In this document: positions 9,588-17,558 of the stretch, in pieces
Numbering within the stretch: the first letter of the stretch is position 1
Layout: every line of letters starts with the position of its first letter
Source of the DNA: Oenococcus oeni DSM 20252 = AWRIB129
GTDB taxonomy: Bacteria > Bacillota > Bacilli > Lactobacillales > Lactobacillaceae
Reading direction: 5' to 3'
DNA: 64,000 bases
NCBI RefSeq assembly: GCF_000372485.1
Contig: NZ_AQVA01000006.1
Coordinates: 1-64,000, forward strand
Program-made: the position numbers and the translations under genes
The notes under the pieces: model-generated
What the model saw: the letters and a program-made list of their open reading frames with translations, nothing else
Databases searched by the model: none
What the model was told of the DNA's origin: nothing

Positions 9588-9611
9588 TATACCAATTTAT
9601 ATACCAATTTA
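9588..9611 (+). repeat. Perfect 12-bp tandem repeat upstream of nagB, possible NagR operator
   Basis: TATACCAATTTA occurs twice in direct tandem (9588-9599, 9600-9611), ending three bases before the nagB -35 box. ATACCAAT is a half-site of the GntR-family NagR/DasR operators that respond to amino-sugar phosphates. A regulatory role is inferred from position and resemblance. Confidence 0.5.
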
Positions 9612-9614
9612 ATA

Positions 9615-9643
9615 TTGTTCTTGACTTTTTAAAAAGATATACT
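9615..9643 (+). promoter_or_regulatory. nagB promoter
   Basis: TTGTTC (9615-9620), 17 bases, TATACT (9638-9643). The start codon follows 19 bases later with a GAGGA Shine-Dalgarno. Confidence 0.7.
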
Positions 9644-9662
9644 TTTATTGAGGACATAAAAT

Positions 9663-10373
9663 ATGAAACTTGAAATTATTAATTCGCAAATCGAAGCTGG
9701 CCAAAAGGGCCTCCAGATTTTTAAACAAGCAATTCAACAAGGAGCACAAGTATTTGGTTTGGCAACCGGTTCTACGCCGATATCGATTTATGATGCAATC
9801 ACACAATCGGATTTGGACTTCACAAAATTCATATCAATTAATCTTGACGAGTACAAAGGTCTTGCTAATAACCATCCGGAAAGTTACCACTACTTCATGA
9901 ACAAATACTTTTTCTCAAAAAAGCCCTTCGCTCATTCTTACATGCCTAATGGCTTAGCTGATGATTTAAAAAGCGAAACCAAACATTATGATCAAATAAT
10001 CGAAGAAAATCCGATCGACCTGCAAATTCTTGGTATTGGTCGCAACGGCCATATTGGATTCAACGAGCCGGGAACATCTTTTAATTCCCAAACACACATC
10101 GTCAATTTAACAGATAATACGATTCAAGCGAATTCGCGTTTCTTCGACTCGATTGATCAAGTACCAAAACAAGCAGTTTCAATGGGAATTGCCTCAATTA
10201 TGAAAAGCAAAGAAATTTTAATTGCCGCTTACGGGAAAGAAAAGGCACAAGCAGTTAAAGAATTTATCGAAGGACCAGTCACCGAAGATGTGCCAGCTTC
10301 TATTTTGCAAAAACATCCAAAAGTCACGGTTATTCTCGATCAGGCTGCTGCTGCTCTTTTAAGCAAAAAATAA
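9663..10373 (+). CDS. nagB: Glucosamine-6-phosphate deaminase
   Basis: It converts glucosamine 6-phosphate to fructose 6-phosphate and ammonia, feeding amino sugars into glycolysis and opposing GlmS. At 236 residues it is a typical short Firmicute form. Visible motifs are LATGSTP (33-39), the active-site NLDEY (about 60-64), the catalytic LGIGRNGHIGFNEPG (about 123-137) and the C-terminal EGPVTEDVPAS. It is a single gene with its own promoter and terminator. A tandem repeat resembling amino-sugar regulator half-sites lies just upstream. Confidence 0.95.
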   Translation: MKLEIINSQIEAGQKGLQIFKQAIQQGAQVFGLATGSTPISIYDAITQSDLDFTKFISINLDEYKGLANNHPESYHYFMNKYFFSKKPFAHSYMPNGLADDLKSETKHYDQIIEENPIDLQILGIGRNGHIGFNEPGTSFNSQTHIVNLTDNTIQANSRFFDSIDQVPKQAVSMGIASIMKSKEILIAAYGKEKAQAVKEFIEGPVTEDVPASILQKHPKVTVILDQAAAALLSKK

Positions 10374-10402
10374 ATAAAGTAAAAATAAATAAAGTCATTT
10401 TT

Positions 10403-10440
10403 CGCCTCGTAATTGAAAAGACCAATTATGAGGTGTTTTT
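10403..10440 (+). terminator. Terminator after nagB
   Basis: CGCCTCgTAATTG / CAATTAtGAGGtG forms a long hairpin with an 8-base loop, followed by TTTTT on the plus strand, about 30 bases after the nagB stop. Confidence 0.8.
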
Positions 10441-10504
10441 AATTCAACTACCAAAAATCAACAATTTTTTAAAAAATATTTTAAAACAAGCAAATTTTTG
10501 TATA

Positions 10505-10530
10505 AAAAAACAACGCTGAACGTTGCTAAA
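10505..10530 (-). terminator. Terminator after ptsH
   Basis: The minus strand has GCAACG / CGTTGT with a 5-base loop, followed by a T7 run, 12 bases downstream of the ptsH stop. Confidence 0.8.
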
Positions 10531-10541
10531 ATATTACAAGA

Positions 10542-10805
10542 TTAAACTAGAGACTCGCTCTTAAGCGTACCTTCAACACCGTCAAGGGCTGCTTGTGCGT
10601 CGCCACCGTCGGCAACGATCTCGATCTTAGCACCTTTACCCGCGCCAAGACTCATTACACCCATAATCGACTTTAGATTGACTTCTTTGCCATCATACTT
10701 CAAAGTCAACTTTGAATCGAACTCTGAGGCTTTTTGAACAAGCATCGTCGCAGGACGAGCGTGTAAGCCAGAGTCAGCAGTAATCGTAAATTCTTTAGAA
10801 ACCAT
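10542..10805 (-). CDS. ptsH: Phosphocarrier protein HPr
   Basis: An 87-residue HPr. His15 in GLHARPAT accepts phosphate from enzyme I; Ser46 in [11 protein letters not shown] is the regulatory site for HPr kinase, which makes it the CcpA co-repressor in Firmicutes. A strong GGAGG precedes the ATG. It has its own terminator and is separated from ptsI by a HAD phosphatase gene, a broken IIB gene and nagB on the opposite strand. A cre-like site lies 47 bases upstream. Confidence 0.97.
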   Translation of the reverse strand: MVSKEFTITADSGLHARPATMLVQKASEFDSKLTLKYDGKEVNLKSIMGVMSLGAGKGAKIEIVADGGDAQAALDGVEGTLKSESLV

Positions 10806-10851
10806 AATTCCTCCATAACCTCTAATCTAATTTTATCAATAAACTTATATT

Positions 10852-10867
10852 ACACAAGCGCTTACAC
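10852..10867 (-). promoter_or_regulatory. cre-like CcpA operator upstream of ptsH
   Basis: TGTAAGCGCTTGTGTA on the minus strand resembles the near-palindromic catabolite response element (TGWAANCGNTNWCA), 47 bases before the ptsH ATG. It overlaps the likely promoter (TAATAT just downstream), so repression or autoregulation by CcpA/HPr-Ser-P is possible. Confidence 0.5.
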
Positions 10868-10917
10868 GAAAAGCTTTCTAAACAAATTTTAGATTAAAGC
10901 TTCAAAACGCTCACTAA

Positions 10918-11106
10918 TTATTCTACCTTTTCTTTTCGACGATAAATGATTTTTCCGCCTTTTTGTGCAAAACCTTTGATACTGGATTGAAAACTAAAAT
11001 CGCTCCATGCCTTGTAGAAATCAGGAAAAGTTTCGCTCGTCACTTCGAATTGGTCAATTTCTCCGTTTCTTAATGCTTCTAGTTGTTCTTTAAAATCTTT
11101 ATCCAT
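10918..11106 (-). CDS. Hypothetical protein, 62 residues
   Basis: I do not recognise this protein. It has an acidic N-terminal half (DKDFKEQLEALRNGEIDQFEV) and a basic C-terminus (GGKIIYRRKEKVE), with no membrane segment or signal. Its ATG overlaps the stop of the preceding gene by one base (TAATG-type coupling), so the two are probably co-expressed. Real coding status rests on the coupling and on its lack of overlap with any other gene. Confidence 0.55.
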   Translation of the reverse strand: MDKDFKEQLEALRNGEIDQFEVTSETFPDFYKAWSDFSFQSSIKGFAQKGGKIIYRRKEKVE

Positions 11107-11798
11107 TAGTTGCTATATCCATTCTCCTTTGCATAGGTAACTATATTTTCCTGCAATTTTCCAGCAGCAACAATCATCTCTCTAATTTTCAGATCAGAAA
11201 TGGCGTCCGTATTAACACCCGCATCTTGAAGATTTTTACGACCCTGATCAACAACCTCTTGAGGAATGCTGGATGTTGTCTGATAAATTTTAGTCCATTC
11301 GCTGGCAATCGAACTGCTGGATTTGGCTGCCTCGCTGGAAGATGCCGATGCCGAATCAGCTTGTCCGGCAGTTTCAGTCTCTTCAGAGCTTTCCTTGGCA
11401 GCTTGATTCTTCTGCTCTTCGATTGCTTGACGTGCCTTTTCAATCGAGTCATTAGCACGTGACAATAGTATGTTGTAGCCATTTTTATATGATTGAATTT
11501 TTTTAAATGCGGTAATTGCGTCAGAATAATTTTTGACTTTCAAAAACTTCGACGCTTCCTGAAAACTGGAAATTTGGTTAATTTTACTTTCGATTGCTCC
11601 TTGGTTTATAACAAAGTCCAATGAATTTGTTAACGTTTTTTTTGCCTGCTTATATTTGTTTTCTTCAACCTGTTTTTTTGCAAGCGTTTTCAATTGTTGA
11701 TATTTATCCGAACTATCTCTTTCTATATGCCAGGCATAAAATCCTACCCCAATAAGAAGCAAGAGGAAAATCCCAAGAAATAGTAAAAACTTTTTCAT
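11106..11798 (-). CDS. Membrane-anchored extracellular hypothetical protein with Ser-rich linker
   Basis: A 230-residue protein with an N-terminal hydrophobic anchor (residues 3-24) and a predicted extracellular helical part. Repeats such as KQVEENKYKQAKKTL and LKVKNYSDAITAFKKIQSYKNGYN (about 43-110) resemble tetratricopeptide helices. These are followed by a charged coiled region, a low-complexity Ser/Ala/Glu linker (about 140-168) and a C-terminal domain. There is no lipobox or LPXTG motif. TATAAT lies nine bases before the ATG with no Shine-Dalgarno. The function is unknown; it may interact with the wall. Confidence 0.65.
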   Translation of the reverse strand: MKKFLLFLGIFLLLLIGVGFYAWHIERDSSDKYQQLKTLAKKQVEENKYKQAKKTLTNSLDFVINQGAIESKINQISSFQEASKFLKVKNYSDAITAFKKIQSYKNGYNILLSRANDSIEKARQAIEEQKNQAAKESSEETETAGQADSASASSSEAAKSSSSIASEWTKIYQTTSSIPQEVVDQGRKNLQDAGVNTDAISDLKIREMIVAAGKLQENIVTYAKENGYSN

Positions 11799-11856
11799 CT
11801 TATAAGAATTATAACTGAATCTTCCAGAGAAGGCCCAACAGGACGATTTGAGAATC

Positions 11857-11873
11857 TCTGACCATTATTGACT
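11857..11873 (-). promoter_or_regulatory. CtsR-like operator, upstream copy
   Basis: On the minus strand AGTCAATAATGGTCAGA approximates the CtsR heptad repeat (GGTCAAANANRGTCAAA). It covers the clpL -35 box. Confidence 0.5.
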
Positions 11874-11895
11874 ATTAATAAGAATGGTGTATAAT
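11868..11895 (+). promoter_or_regulatory. clpL promoter
   Basis: TTGACT (11868-11873), 16 bases, TATAAT (11890-11895). It is flanked on both sides by CtsR-like boxes. Confidence 0.8.
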
Positions 11896-11905
11896 TTTCT
11901 GCAAA

Positions 11906-11922
11906 GGTCAATAAAGGTCAAA
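11906..11922 (+). promoter_or_regulatory. CtsR operator, downstream copy
   Basis: GGTCAATAAAGGTCAAA closely matches the CtsR consensus tandem heptad with 3-base spacing. It begins 11 bases after the -10 box, around the expected transcription start, so bound CtsR would block clpL initiation. CtsR is known as a stress regulator in Oenococcus. Confidence 0.8.
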
Positions 11923-11975
11923 CATTGCTAATGACTCCAATGTTTGAAATTTTTCTTTATTTGACGGAGGAAAAA

Positions 11976-14111
11976 ATGGCTGATTATAATGACGATCCCT
12001 TCGTTTTTGGTAATTTTAATGTTGATGATATTTTTCGTCAATTGAACGGCCAAATGGCAAATATGCAACAAGCAAATAACGGTTCAGCTCAGGCTCGTCC
12101 GGGAAACACCGGCGGAAATAATAATAAAAAGAAAAATGGTTTGCTCGAGCAGTTCGGCATAAACATCACGGAACAAGCACGTAAAGGCAAATTAGACCCG
12201 GTTATTGGACGCGGAAAAGAAGTTGAGCGTGTAATTGAGATTCTCAACAGACGGACAAAAAATAATCCTGTCTTGATTGGCGAACCCGGTGTTGGAAAAA
12301 CGGCTGTTGTCGAAGGGCTGGCACAAGCAATCGTCGCAAAGAAAGTTCCCGATAAATTAATGAATAAGGAAGTTATCCGTTTGGATATGGTTTCCTTAGT
12401 TCAAGGGACCAGTATGCGAGGACAATTTGAAGCTAGAATGCAGCAACTAATGAAAGAAGTTGAATCACGCGACGAAGTTATCCTGTTTATTGATGAAATT
12501 CACGAAATCATGGGAGCAGGAAATGCCGAAGGCGGAATGGATGCCGGAAATATTTTAAAACCGGCCCTCGCCCGTGGCGAATTTCAGTTGATTGGCGCGA
12601 CTACTTTAAAAGAATATCGAAATATTGAAAAAGACGGAGCCGTTTCTCGACGTTTTCAAGAAGTAATGGTTGAAGAACCGTCGAGAATCGAAGCAGTCGA
12701 GATTCTCAAAGGTCTCCGTCCGAAATATGAAGACTTCCACCATGTAAAGTACCCCGATGATGTATTGGAAACAGCGGTCGATCTATCAGATCGCTACATT
12801 CCAGAGCGCTTTTTGCCCGACAAAGCAATTGATTTGATCGATGAAGCGGGTTCAAGGAAAAATCTTCATCTGGAATTCGTAAGTTCTGAAGAAATTCAGC
12901 AAAAAATCAATAATGCTGAAGCAATGAAACAACAAGCAATTGAAAAAGAAGACTATGAAAAAGCCAGTTACTGGCGCGATCAGGTAGATAATCTTCAGAA
13001 GCAAAAAAAAATTGCCGAAGAAAATCCAGAAAATGTGGCTAATGCAGCAACGGTCACTGTTTCGGATATTGCCAAAATTATTGAAGAAAAGACGAAAATT
13101 CCTGTCGGCGATTTGAAGAAAAACGAGGCCTCTCAGTTAAAAGATTTGGATACTCACTTACGTGCACACGTAATTGGCCAAAACGAAGCTGTTGAACGTG
13201 TTTCCCGTGCTGTTCGTCGCAATCGGATCGGATTAACAAAGTCCGGTCGTCCAATCGGTTCTTTCCTGTTTGTCGGACCAACCGGGGTCGGAAAAACCGA
13301 AACAGCCAAACAACTTTCTAAAGAAATGTTTGGTTCTGAAGAATCCATGATTCGCTTTGATATGTCTGAATATATGGAACCACAAAGCATTTCAAAATTG
13401 ATCGGTGCTCCTGCTGGATACGTCGGCTATGAAGAAGCTGGTCAATTAACCGAGCAGGTTCGTCGCCACCCATATTCACTGATTTTGCTTGATGAAATCG
13501 AGAAGGCACATCGTGATGTTATGAATATGTTCCTGCAAATTCTCGATGATGGCCGTTTAACTGATTCACAGGGCCATGTAGTTAGTTTCAAAGATACAAT
13601 TGTAATCGCGACCTCCAATGCTGGAAGTGGAGATGTTGGAAATAATCCGGTTGGTTTTGCGGCTGAAACAGCCGAAGATTCGGCTGAACATCGCTTGGTT
13701 GAAAAGTTGAAGAACTACTTCAAACCAGAATTTTTGAACCGTTTTGATGCAATTGTCGAGTTTAAAGAACTTGGTAAGAGTGAATTGAGCAAAATCACCG
13801 ATCTGATGCTTAATCAAATGAACTCAATGCTGGCTGATAATAATTTGCATGTCGATGTTGATAAAGCAGCCAAAGATAAACTGGTTGAATTAGGATTTAA
13901 TCCGGAAATGGGCGCTCGACCACTGCGTCGTGTCGTTCAGGAACAAATTGAAGACAAGGTTGCTGATTTCTATCTTGACAATCCAAATGCTCATCAACTC
14001 AGAGCGACTCTTAATAGAGATGGCAAGATAGTATTAGTTCCGAAAAAGATAAACGCACCTGCCAAGACAGTCCCGTCTGACGTTCCTGCCACGAATCAAA
14101 AAGATAACTAA
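11976..14111 (+). CDS. clpL: ClpL-type AAA+ chaperone ATPase
   Basis: A 711-residue Hsp100 protein that disaggregates stress-damaged proteins. It starts with a short Asn/Gln/Gly-rich N-terminal region instead of a Clp_N double repeat, typical of ClpL. AAA module 1 has Walker A GEPGVGKT (about 103-110) and Walker [14 protein letters not shown]-like coiled middle segment lies at about 313-345. AAA module 2 has Walker A GPTGVGKT (about 434-441) and Walker [12 protein letters not shown], with a ClpB-D2 small domain near the end. There is no N-terminal zinc finger, which argues against ClpE. I chose the ATG at 11976, with GGAGG six bases upstream, over an in-frame TTG 17 codons earlier. Confidence 0.9.
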   Translation: MADYNDDPFVFGNFNVDDIFRQLNGQMANMQQANNGSAQARPGNTGGNNNKKKNGLLEQFGINITEQARKGKLDPVIGRGKEVERVIEILNRRTKNNPVLIGEPGVGKTAVVEGLAQAIVAKKVPDKLMNKEVIRLDMVSLVQGTSMRGQFEARMQQLMKEVESRDEVILFIDEIHEIMGAGNAEGGMDAGNILKPALARGEFQLIGATTLKEYRNIEKDGAVSRRFQEVMVEEPSRIEAVEILKGLRPKYEDFHHVKYPDDVLETAVDLSDRYIPERFLPDKAIDLIDEAGSRKNLHLEFVSSEEIQQKINNAEAMKQQAIEKEDYEKASYWRDQVDNLQKQKKIAEENPENVANAATVTVSDIAKIIEEKTKIPVGDLKKNEASQLKDLDTHLRAHVIGQNEAVERVSRAVRRNRIGLTKSGRPIGSFLFVGPTGVGKTETAKQLSKEMFGSEESMIRFDMSEYMEPQSISKLIGAPAGYVGYEEAGQLTEQVRRHPYSLILLDEIEKAHRDVMNMFLQILDDGRLTDSQGHVVSFKDTIVIATSNAGSGDVGNNPVGFAAETAEDSAEHRLVEKLKNYFKPEFLNRFDAIVEFKELGKSELSKITDLMLNQMNSMLADNNLHVDVDKAAKDKLVELGFNPEMGARPLRRVVQEQIEDKVADFYLDNPNAHQLRATLNRDGKIVLVPKKINAPAKTVPSDVPATNQKDN

Positions 14112-14119
14112 ATGTTTTA

Positions 14120-14160
14120 AAAACACTGGCTTTAGATTAAAAAGTCAGTGTTTTTTATTT
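14120..14160 (+). terminator. Terminator after clpL
   Basis: AACACTGgCTTT / AAAGtCAGTGTT hairpin followed by TTTTTATTT, starting about 10 bases after the clpL stop. Confidence 0.85.
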
Positions 14161-14190
14161 AGCTGTCCGGTGCGTTAAAATAAAGGCATC

Positions 14191-14544
14191 ATGCAGATTA
14201 TTATTGCTATCCACGTAATGTCGGTTATCGCAATTGCAGTCTCAGCAACAGCTGCTTTGATTTTGCAACCCGAAAAAGATAAAAATCTTGTTTTAACTAC
14301 AAGAATTATTTATCTTCCACTTTTTGTCAGCGGACTATTGTTGGCTCTTAAAACAGCTCACAGCCAACCAATCTTAACAATTCTCAAAATAGCGGTCGCT
14401 TTAGCCTTCGTTGCTCTTCTAGAAATAAGTTTTGCCCATAAAATTAAAAAGACACCCACGAAAATCGTCTTGGCAATCTTAGCAATTCTTTTCTTTCTTG
14501 CTGCTCTACTGGGCATTATGTTAATTACTAACGAAAATTCCTAA
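14191..14544 (+). CDS. Small four-helix membrane protein, hypothetical
   Basis: A 117-residue protein with four hydrophobic helices (about 3-25, 39-52, 61-78 and 89-112) and short loops. Its size and topology recall the DUF1516/YisL family, but I cannot confirm membership by eye. An AAGG Shine-Dalgarno lies six bases before the ATG, and TAAAAT lies just upstream. It is a single gene between two terminators. Confidence 0.6.
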   Translation: MQIIIAIHVMSVIAIAVSATAALILQPEKDKNLVLTTRIIYLPLFVSGLLLALKTAHSQPILTILKIAVALAFVALLEISFAHKIKKTPTKIVLAILAILFFLAALLGIMLITNENS

Positions 14545-14562
14545 TCAAATTGAAAATGTGCA

Positions 14563-14598
14563 TAAAAAAAGCTCGGTAAATTCCGGGCTTTTTTTATT
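14563..14598. terminator. Bidirectional terminator between the small membrane protein gene and pgk
   Basis: AAAAAAAGCtCGG / CCGgGCTTTTTTT hairpin with A-run before and T-run after. It would stop transcription from both converging sides. Confidence 0.85.
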
Positions 14599-14602
14599 TA
14601 CT

Positions 14603-15817
14603 TCACTTATCAGAAATAGCAGCAATGCCAGGAAGAGTTTTACCTTCCAGATATTCAAGACTAGCTCCACCACCTGTAGAAATGTGAGTAAATTGATCAG
14701 CAATTCCAAGTTGAGAAACTGCGGCAGTTGAATCACCACCACCAACAATTGTTGCCGCTCCTTCAGAAGTTAGGGATCCAATAAACTTTCCTAATTCCAA
14801 AGTTCCGTTAGCGAAATTACTCATTTCAAAGACACCCATCGGACCGTTCCAAACAACTGTCTTGGCCCCTTTTAGGGTATTTTTGAATTTCTCGATCGTT
14901 TTTGGTCCAATATCAAGACCCATCCAACCATCAGGAATACCGTTTTCAAAAACCTTTGTTGGAACATCGTTTGCAAAGCTTTCAGCTGCAACCGAATCCT
15001 CAGGCAAAACGAGCTTGTCACCTGCTTCTTTCATAATTTCTTTGGCCAAAGAGACTTTATCGGCTTCAAACAAAGAATTACCAATCTTCACGCCCTTGGC
15101 GTTGGAAAAAGTGTAACTCATCCCACCACCAACAATAACTTTGTCGGCTTTTGACAACAAATTTTTGATAACTTCGATTTTATCAGAAACTTTGGCGCCT
15201 CCTAAGACAGCCACGAATGGACGCTTTGGATTATTAACAGCCTCATCCAAATACTTGATTTCTTTTTCCATTAGAAATCCAGCAGCAGTTTTCGAAACAT
15301 TCGAGGCAATGCCAACATTCGACGCATGGGAACGATGTGCTGTTCCAAAAGCATCGTTGACAAACAAATCATCCCCCAAATCAGCCCAATATTTACCTAA
15401 TTCAGGGTCGTTGCCGGATTCGCGTTTAACGTACTCGCCATTGGCGTCGACGTCCTCATAGCGTGTATTTTCAACCATTAATACCTGGCCGTCTTTTAAT
15501 TTGTCGATAGCATCTTCGAGCTCTTTCCCCTCGGTTTTTCCAGGGAAAACAACTTCTTGATTAAGCAAATCGCTCAGATGCTTGGCCACCGGGGCCAAAC
15601 TCAAGCCTGGCTTGTCCTCAGCCTTCTTAATACGACCGAGATGGCTAAAAAGAATAGCCTTTCCACCCTGTTCAAGAACATATTTAATCGTTGGCAAAGC
15701 AGCAACAACACGGTTGTCATTGCCAATAACGCCATCCTTAATCGGTACGTTGAAATCAACCCGCATCAAAACTTTTTTGCCTTTTAAGTCAAGGTCTTTT
15801 ACAGTTAATTTTGTCAT
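14603..15817 (-). CDS. pgk: Phosphoglycerate kinase
   Basis: A 404-residue glycolytic kinase that makes ATP from 1,3-bisphosphoglycerate. The N-terminal signature [13 protein letters not shown] is at about 14-26, substrate-binding SHLGR near 59, and nucleotide-binding [10 protein letters not shown] near 365. A strong AGGAGG precedes the ATG. It stands alone with its own promoter and terminator, not in a gap-pgk-tpi operon; an isolated pgk fits the phosphoketolase metabolism of Leuconostocaceae. Confidence 0.97.
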   Translation of the reverse strand: MTKLTVKDLDLKGKKVLMRVDFNVPIKDGVIGNDNRVVAALPTIKYVLEQGGKAILFSHLGRIKKAEDKPGLSLAPVAKHLSDLLNQEVVFPGKTEGKELEDAIDKLKDGQVLMVENTRYEDVDANGEYVKRESGNDPELGKYWADLGDDLFVNDAFGTAHRSHASNVGIASNVSKTAAGFLMEKEIKYLDEAVNNPKRPFVAVLGGAKVSDKIEVIKNLLSKADKVIVGGGMSYTFSNAKGVKIGNSLFEADKVSLAKEIMKEAGDKLVLPEDSVAAESFANDVPTKVFENGIPDGWMGLDIGPKTIEKFKNTLKGAKTVVWNGPMGVFEMSNFANGTLELGKFIGSLTSEGAATIVGGGDSTAAVSQLGIADQFTHISTGGGASLEYLEGKTLPGIAAISDK

Positions 15818-15852
15818 TTAGCCTCCTAACAAATTTCCAATATACTTCTACT

Positions 15853-15881
15853 ATTATAGTGTAAAAACTCACAATTCAGAA
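15853..15881 (-). promoter_or_regulatory. pgk promoter
   Basis: On the minus strand TTCTGA (15876-15881), 17 bases, TATAAT (15853-15858). It overlaps the 3' end of ybjQ, and pgk follows 36 bases downstream. Confidence 0.6.
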
Positions 15882-16186
15882 ACTTTTACAGCTGTTCCAT
15901 AAGCGACAACACTCATTATTCCATTAGCTTCGTTAGAATCAAAACGCATCATAGTAACTGCGTTGGCGCCAATTTTATCAGCATTGTTTTTCAAACGTTC
16001 AATCGCTTCTAAACGAGCCTGGTCTTGCAATTGAGTCCATGTAACGACTTCTCCGCCAACAAGCGTTTTTAATCCGGCACCAAAGGTTCGGACAAGATTT
16101 CGGCTTCGTGTCGTCAAACCGAAAACTTCCCCAAAAGTTTTATCGATCCTATATCCAGCGATATTTTCAGTTGTACAAACAATCAT
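15869..16186 (-). CDS. ybjQ: YbjQ/UPF0145 family protein
   Basis: A 105-residue member of the UPF0145 (putative heavy-metal-binding) family. The family pattern is visible: TTENIAGYRI at the start, TRSRN.VR with GAGLKTLVGGE in the middle, ARLEAIERLKNNADKIGANAV, and the C-terminal VAYGTAVKV. Members form pentamers; the physiological role is unknown. A GGGGG Shine-Dalgarno precedes the ATG. It follows pgi after a terminator hairpin. Confidence 0.85.
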   Translation of the reverse strand: MIVCTTENIAGYRIDKTFGEVFGLTTRSRNLVRTFGAGLKTLVGGEVVTWTQLQDQARLEAIERLKNNADKIGANAVTMMRFDSNEANGIMSVVAYGTAVKVSEL

Positions 16187-16199
16187 AAATCCCCCTAAT

Positions 16200-16226
16200 T
16201 TAAAAACCGGTTTTAACCGGTTTTTA
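16200..16226 (-). terminator. Terminator after pgi
   Basis: AAAAACCGG TTAA CCGGTTTTT-type palindrome on the minus strand, directly after the pgi stop. It may act in either direction. Confidence 0.8.
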
Positions 16227-16228
16227 AA

Positions 16229-17545
16229 TTAATCTGTATAACCTGGTTTGCCAAGAATTTTAAACATATTTGTTTTATAAATTTCAACACCGGGCTGATC
16301 AAATGGATTAATACCATCCAAGTAACCGGAAACCGCAACAGCAGCCTCAAAGAAATAAATTAGGTTACCCAAATTAAATTCATCGAGATCATCCAACTGC
16401 AAAAGAATGTTTGGAACGCCAGCCGAAGTGTGGGCTTGTGCAGTAGCTGTAAGTGCGGCTTCATTGACCTCTTTCATCGGCTTATTTAAAATATAGTCAA
16501 GATTATCAGTATTATCATCAGCTGATGGAACAACGCGATCGCTAATCGGCTTGGTAATATCCAAAATCGTTTCGAATAGAATTTTCTTACCATCTTGAAT
16601 GTACTGGCCGATAGAATGCAAATCAGTCGAGAAAATCGCTGAGGTTGGATAAATGCCCTTATTGTCTTTTCCTTCAGACTCAGCCATCAATTGTTTCCAC
16701 CATTCAAATAAGAACCTGAACTGTGGTTCATAACCAACAATCGTCTCGACATCAAAACCTTTTCGGTACAAAATGTTTCGATAGATTGCATAAAGAATCG
16801 ATGGTTTGTTTAGAATATCTTCGTCTTTGGCAAATTCTTCCTGGGCTGCCTTGGCGCCATCCATCAACTTCTGAATGTTGATTCCAGCAACGGCAATTGG
16901 TAAAAGACCAACAGCGCTTAATACTGAGTATCTTCCACCTATACCATCAGGAACAACGAAACGCTCATAGCCATTTTCTTTTGCAACGTTCAAAAGGGCA
17001 CCTTTATGAGCATCAGTTGTCGCGAAAATTCGTTTGCTGGCTTCTTCCTTGCCATACTTTTTTTCAATTAAGCTCTTAAAAGTACGGAAAGCAATCGCAG
17101 GCTCGGTTGTGGTTCCCGATTTGGAAATAATATTAATCGAAAAATCACGGTTGCCAATCAAATCGATTACATCATCAACATAGCGACCAGAAGCGGAAGT
17201 ACCAACGAAATATACTTCAGGAAGACCTTCTTTATTTGCCTTTTCGTTATGGAATTCGGACTTTAAGAACTCAATTACTGCTCGAGCGCCGAGATAAGAA
17301 CCGCCAATTCCAATCACGACCAAGACTTTAGAATCAGACTTAATTTCATCAGCGACCTTTAAAATCCGAGCAAACTCTTCTTTATCGTAGTCGCTTGGCA
17401 AAGTCAGCCAATCCTCCATCTCATTACCAACGCCAGTACGGGCAAGCAATGTGTCACGGACAAAACCGGCCGTTGGTTTTAGCAATTCAACCTCGGAATC
17501 GGCAACAAAATCTTTTAAGTAATCTTTTTTGAAAGTAACCTTCAT
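16229..17545 (-). CDS. pgi: Glucose-6-phosphate isomerase
   Basis: A 438-residue enzyme interconverting glucose 6-phosphate and fructose 6-phosphate. Both family signatures are visible: INIISKSGTTTEPAIAFR (about 136-153) and the C-terminal NPFDQPGVEIYK. VIGIGGSYLGARA lies near 77. It is 13 bases downstream of glmS, so the two are co-transcribed. Together they connect glucose 6-phosphate to glucosamine 6-phosphate for cell-wall synthesis. Confidence 0.96.
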   Translation of the reverse strand: MKVTFKKDYLKDFVADSEVELLKPTAGFVRDTLLARTGVGNEMEDWLTLPSDYDKEEFARILKVADEIKSDSKVLVVIGIGGSYLGARAVIEFLKSEFHNEKANKEGLPEVYFVGTSASGRYVDDVIDLIGNRDFSINIISKSGTTTEPAIAFRTFKSLIEKKYGKEEASKRIFATTDAHKGALLNVAKENGYERFVVPDGIGGRYSVLSAVGLLPIAVAGINIQKLMDGAKAAQEEFAKDEDILNKPSILYAIYRNILYRKGFDVETIVGYEPQFRFLFEWWKQLMAESEGKDNKGIYPTSAIFSTDLHSIGQYIQDGKKILFETILDITKPISDRVVPSADDNTDNLDYILNKPMKEVNEAALTATAQAHTSAGVPNILLQLDDLDEFNLGNLIYFFEAAVAVSGYLDGINPFDQPGVEIYKTNMFKILGKPGYTD

Positions 17546-17558
17546 GTTTTCAATATCC

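Noticed and set aside
9588-9611. The tandem 12-mer as a CRISPR-like or mobile repeat
   Set aside because: Only two adjacent copies with no spacer, placed exactly before a promoter; an operator is the simpler reading.
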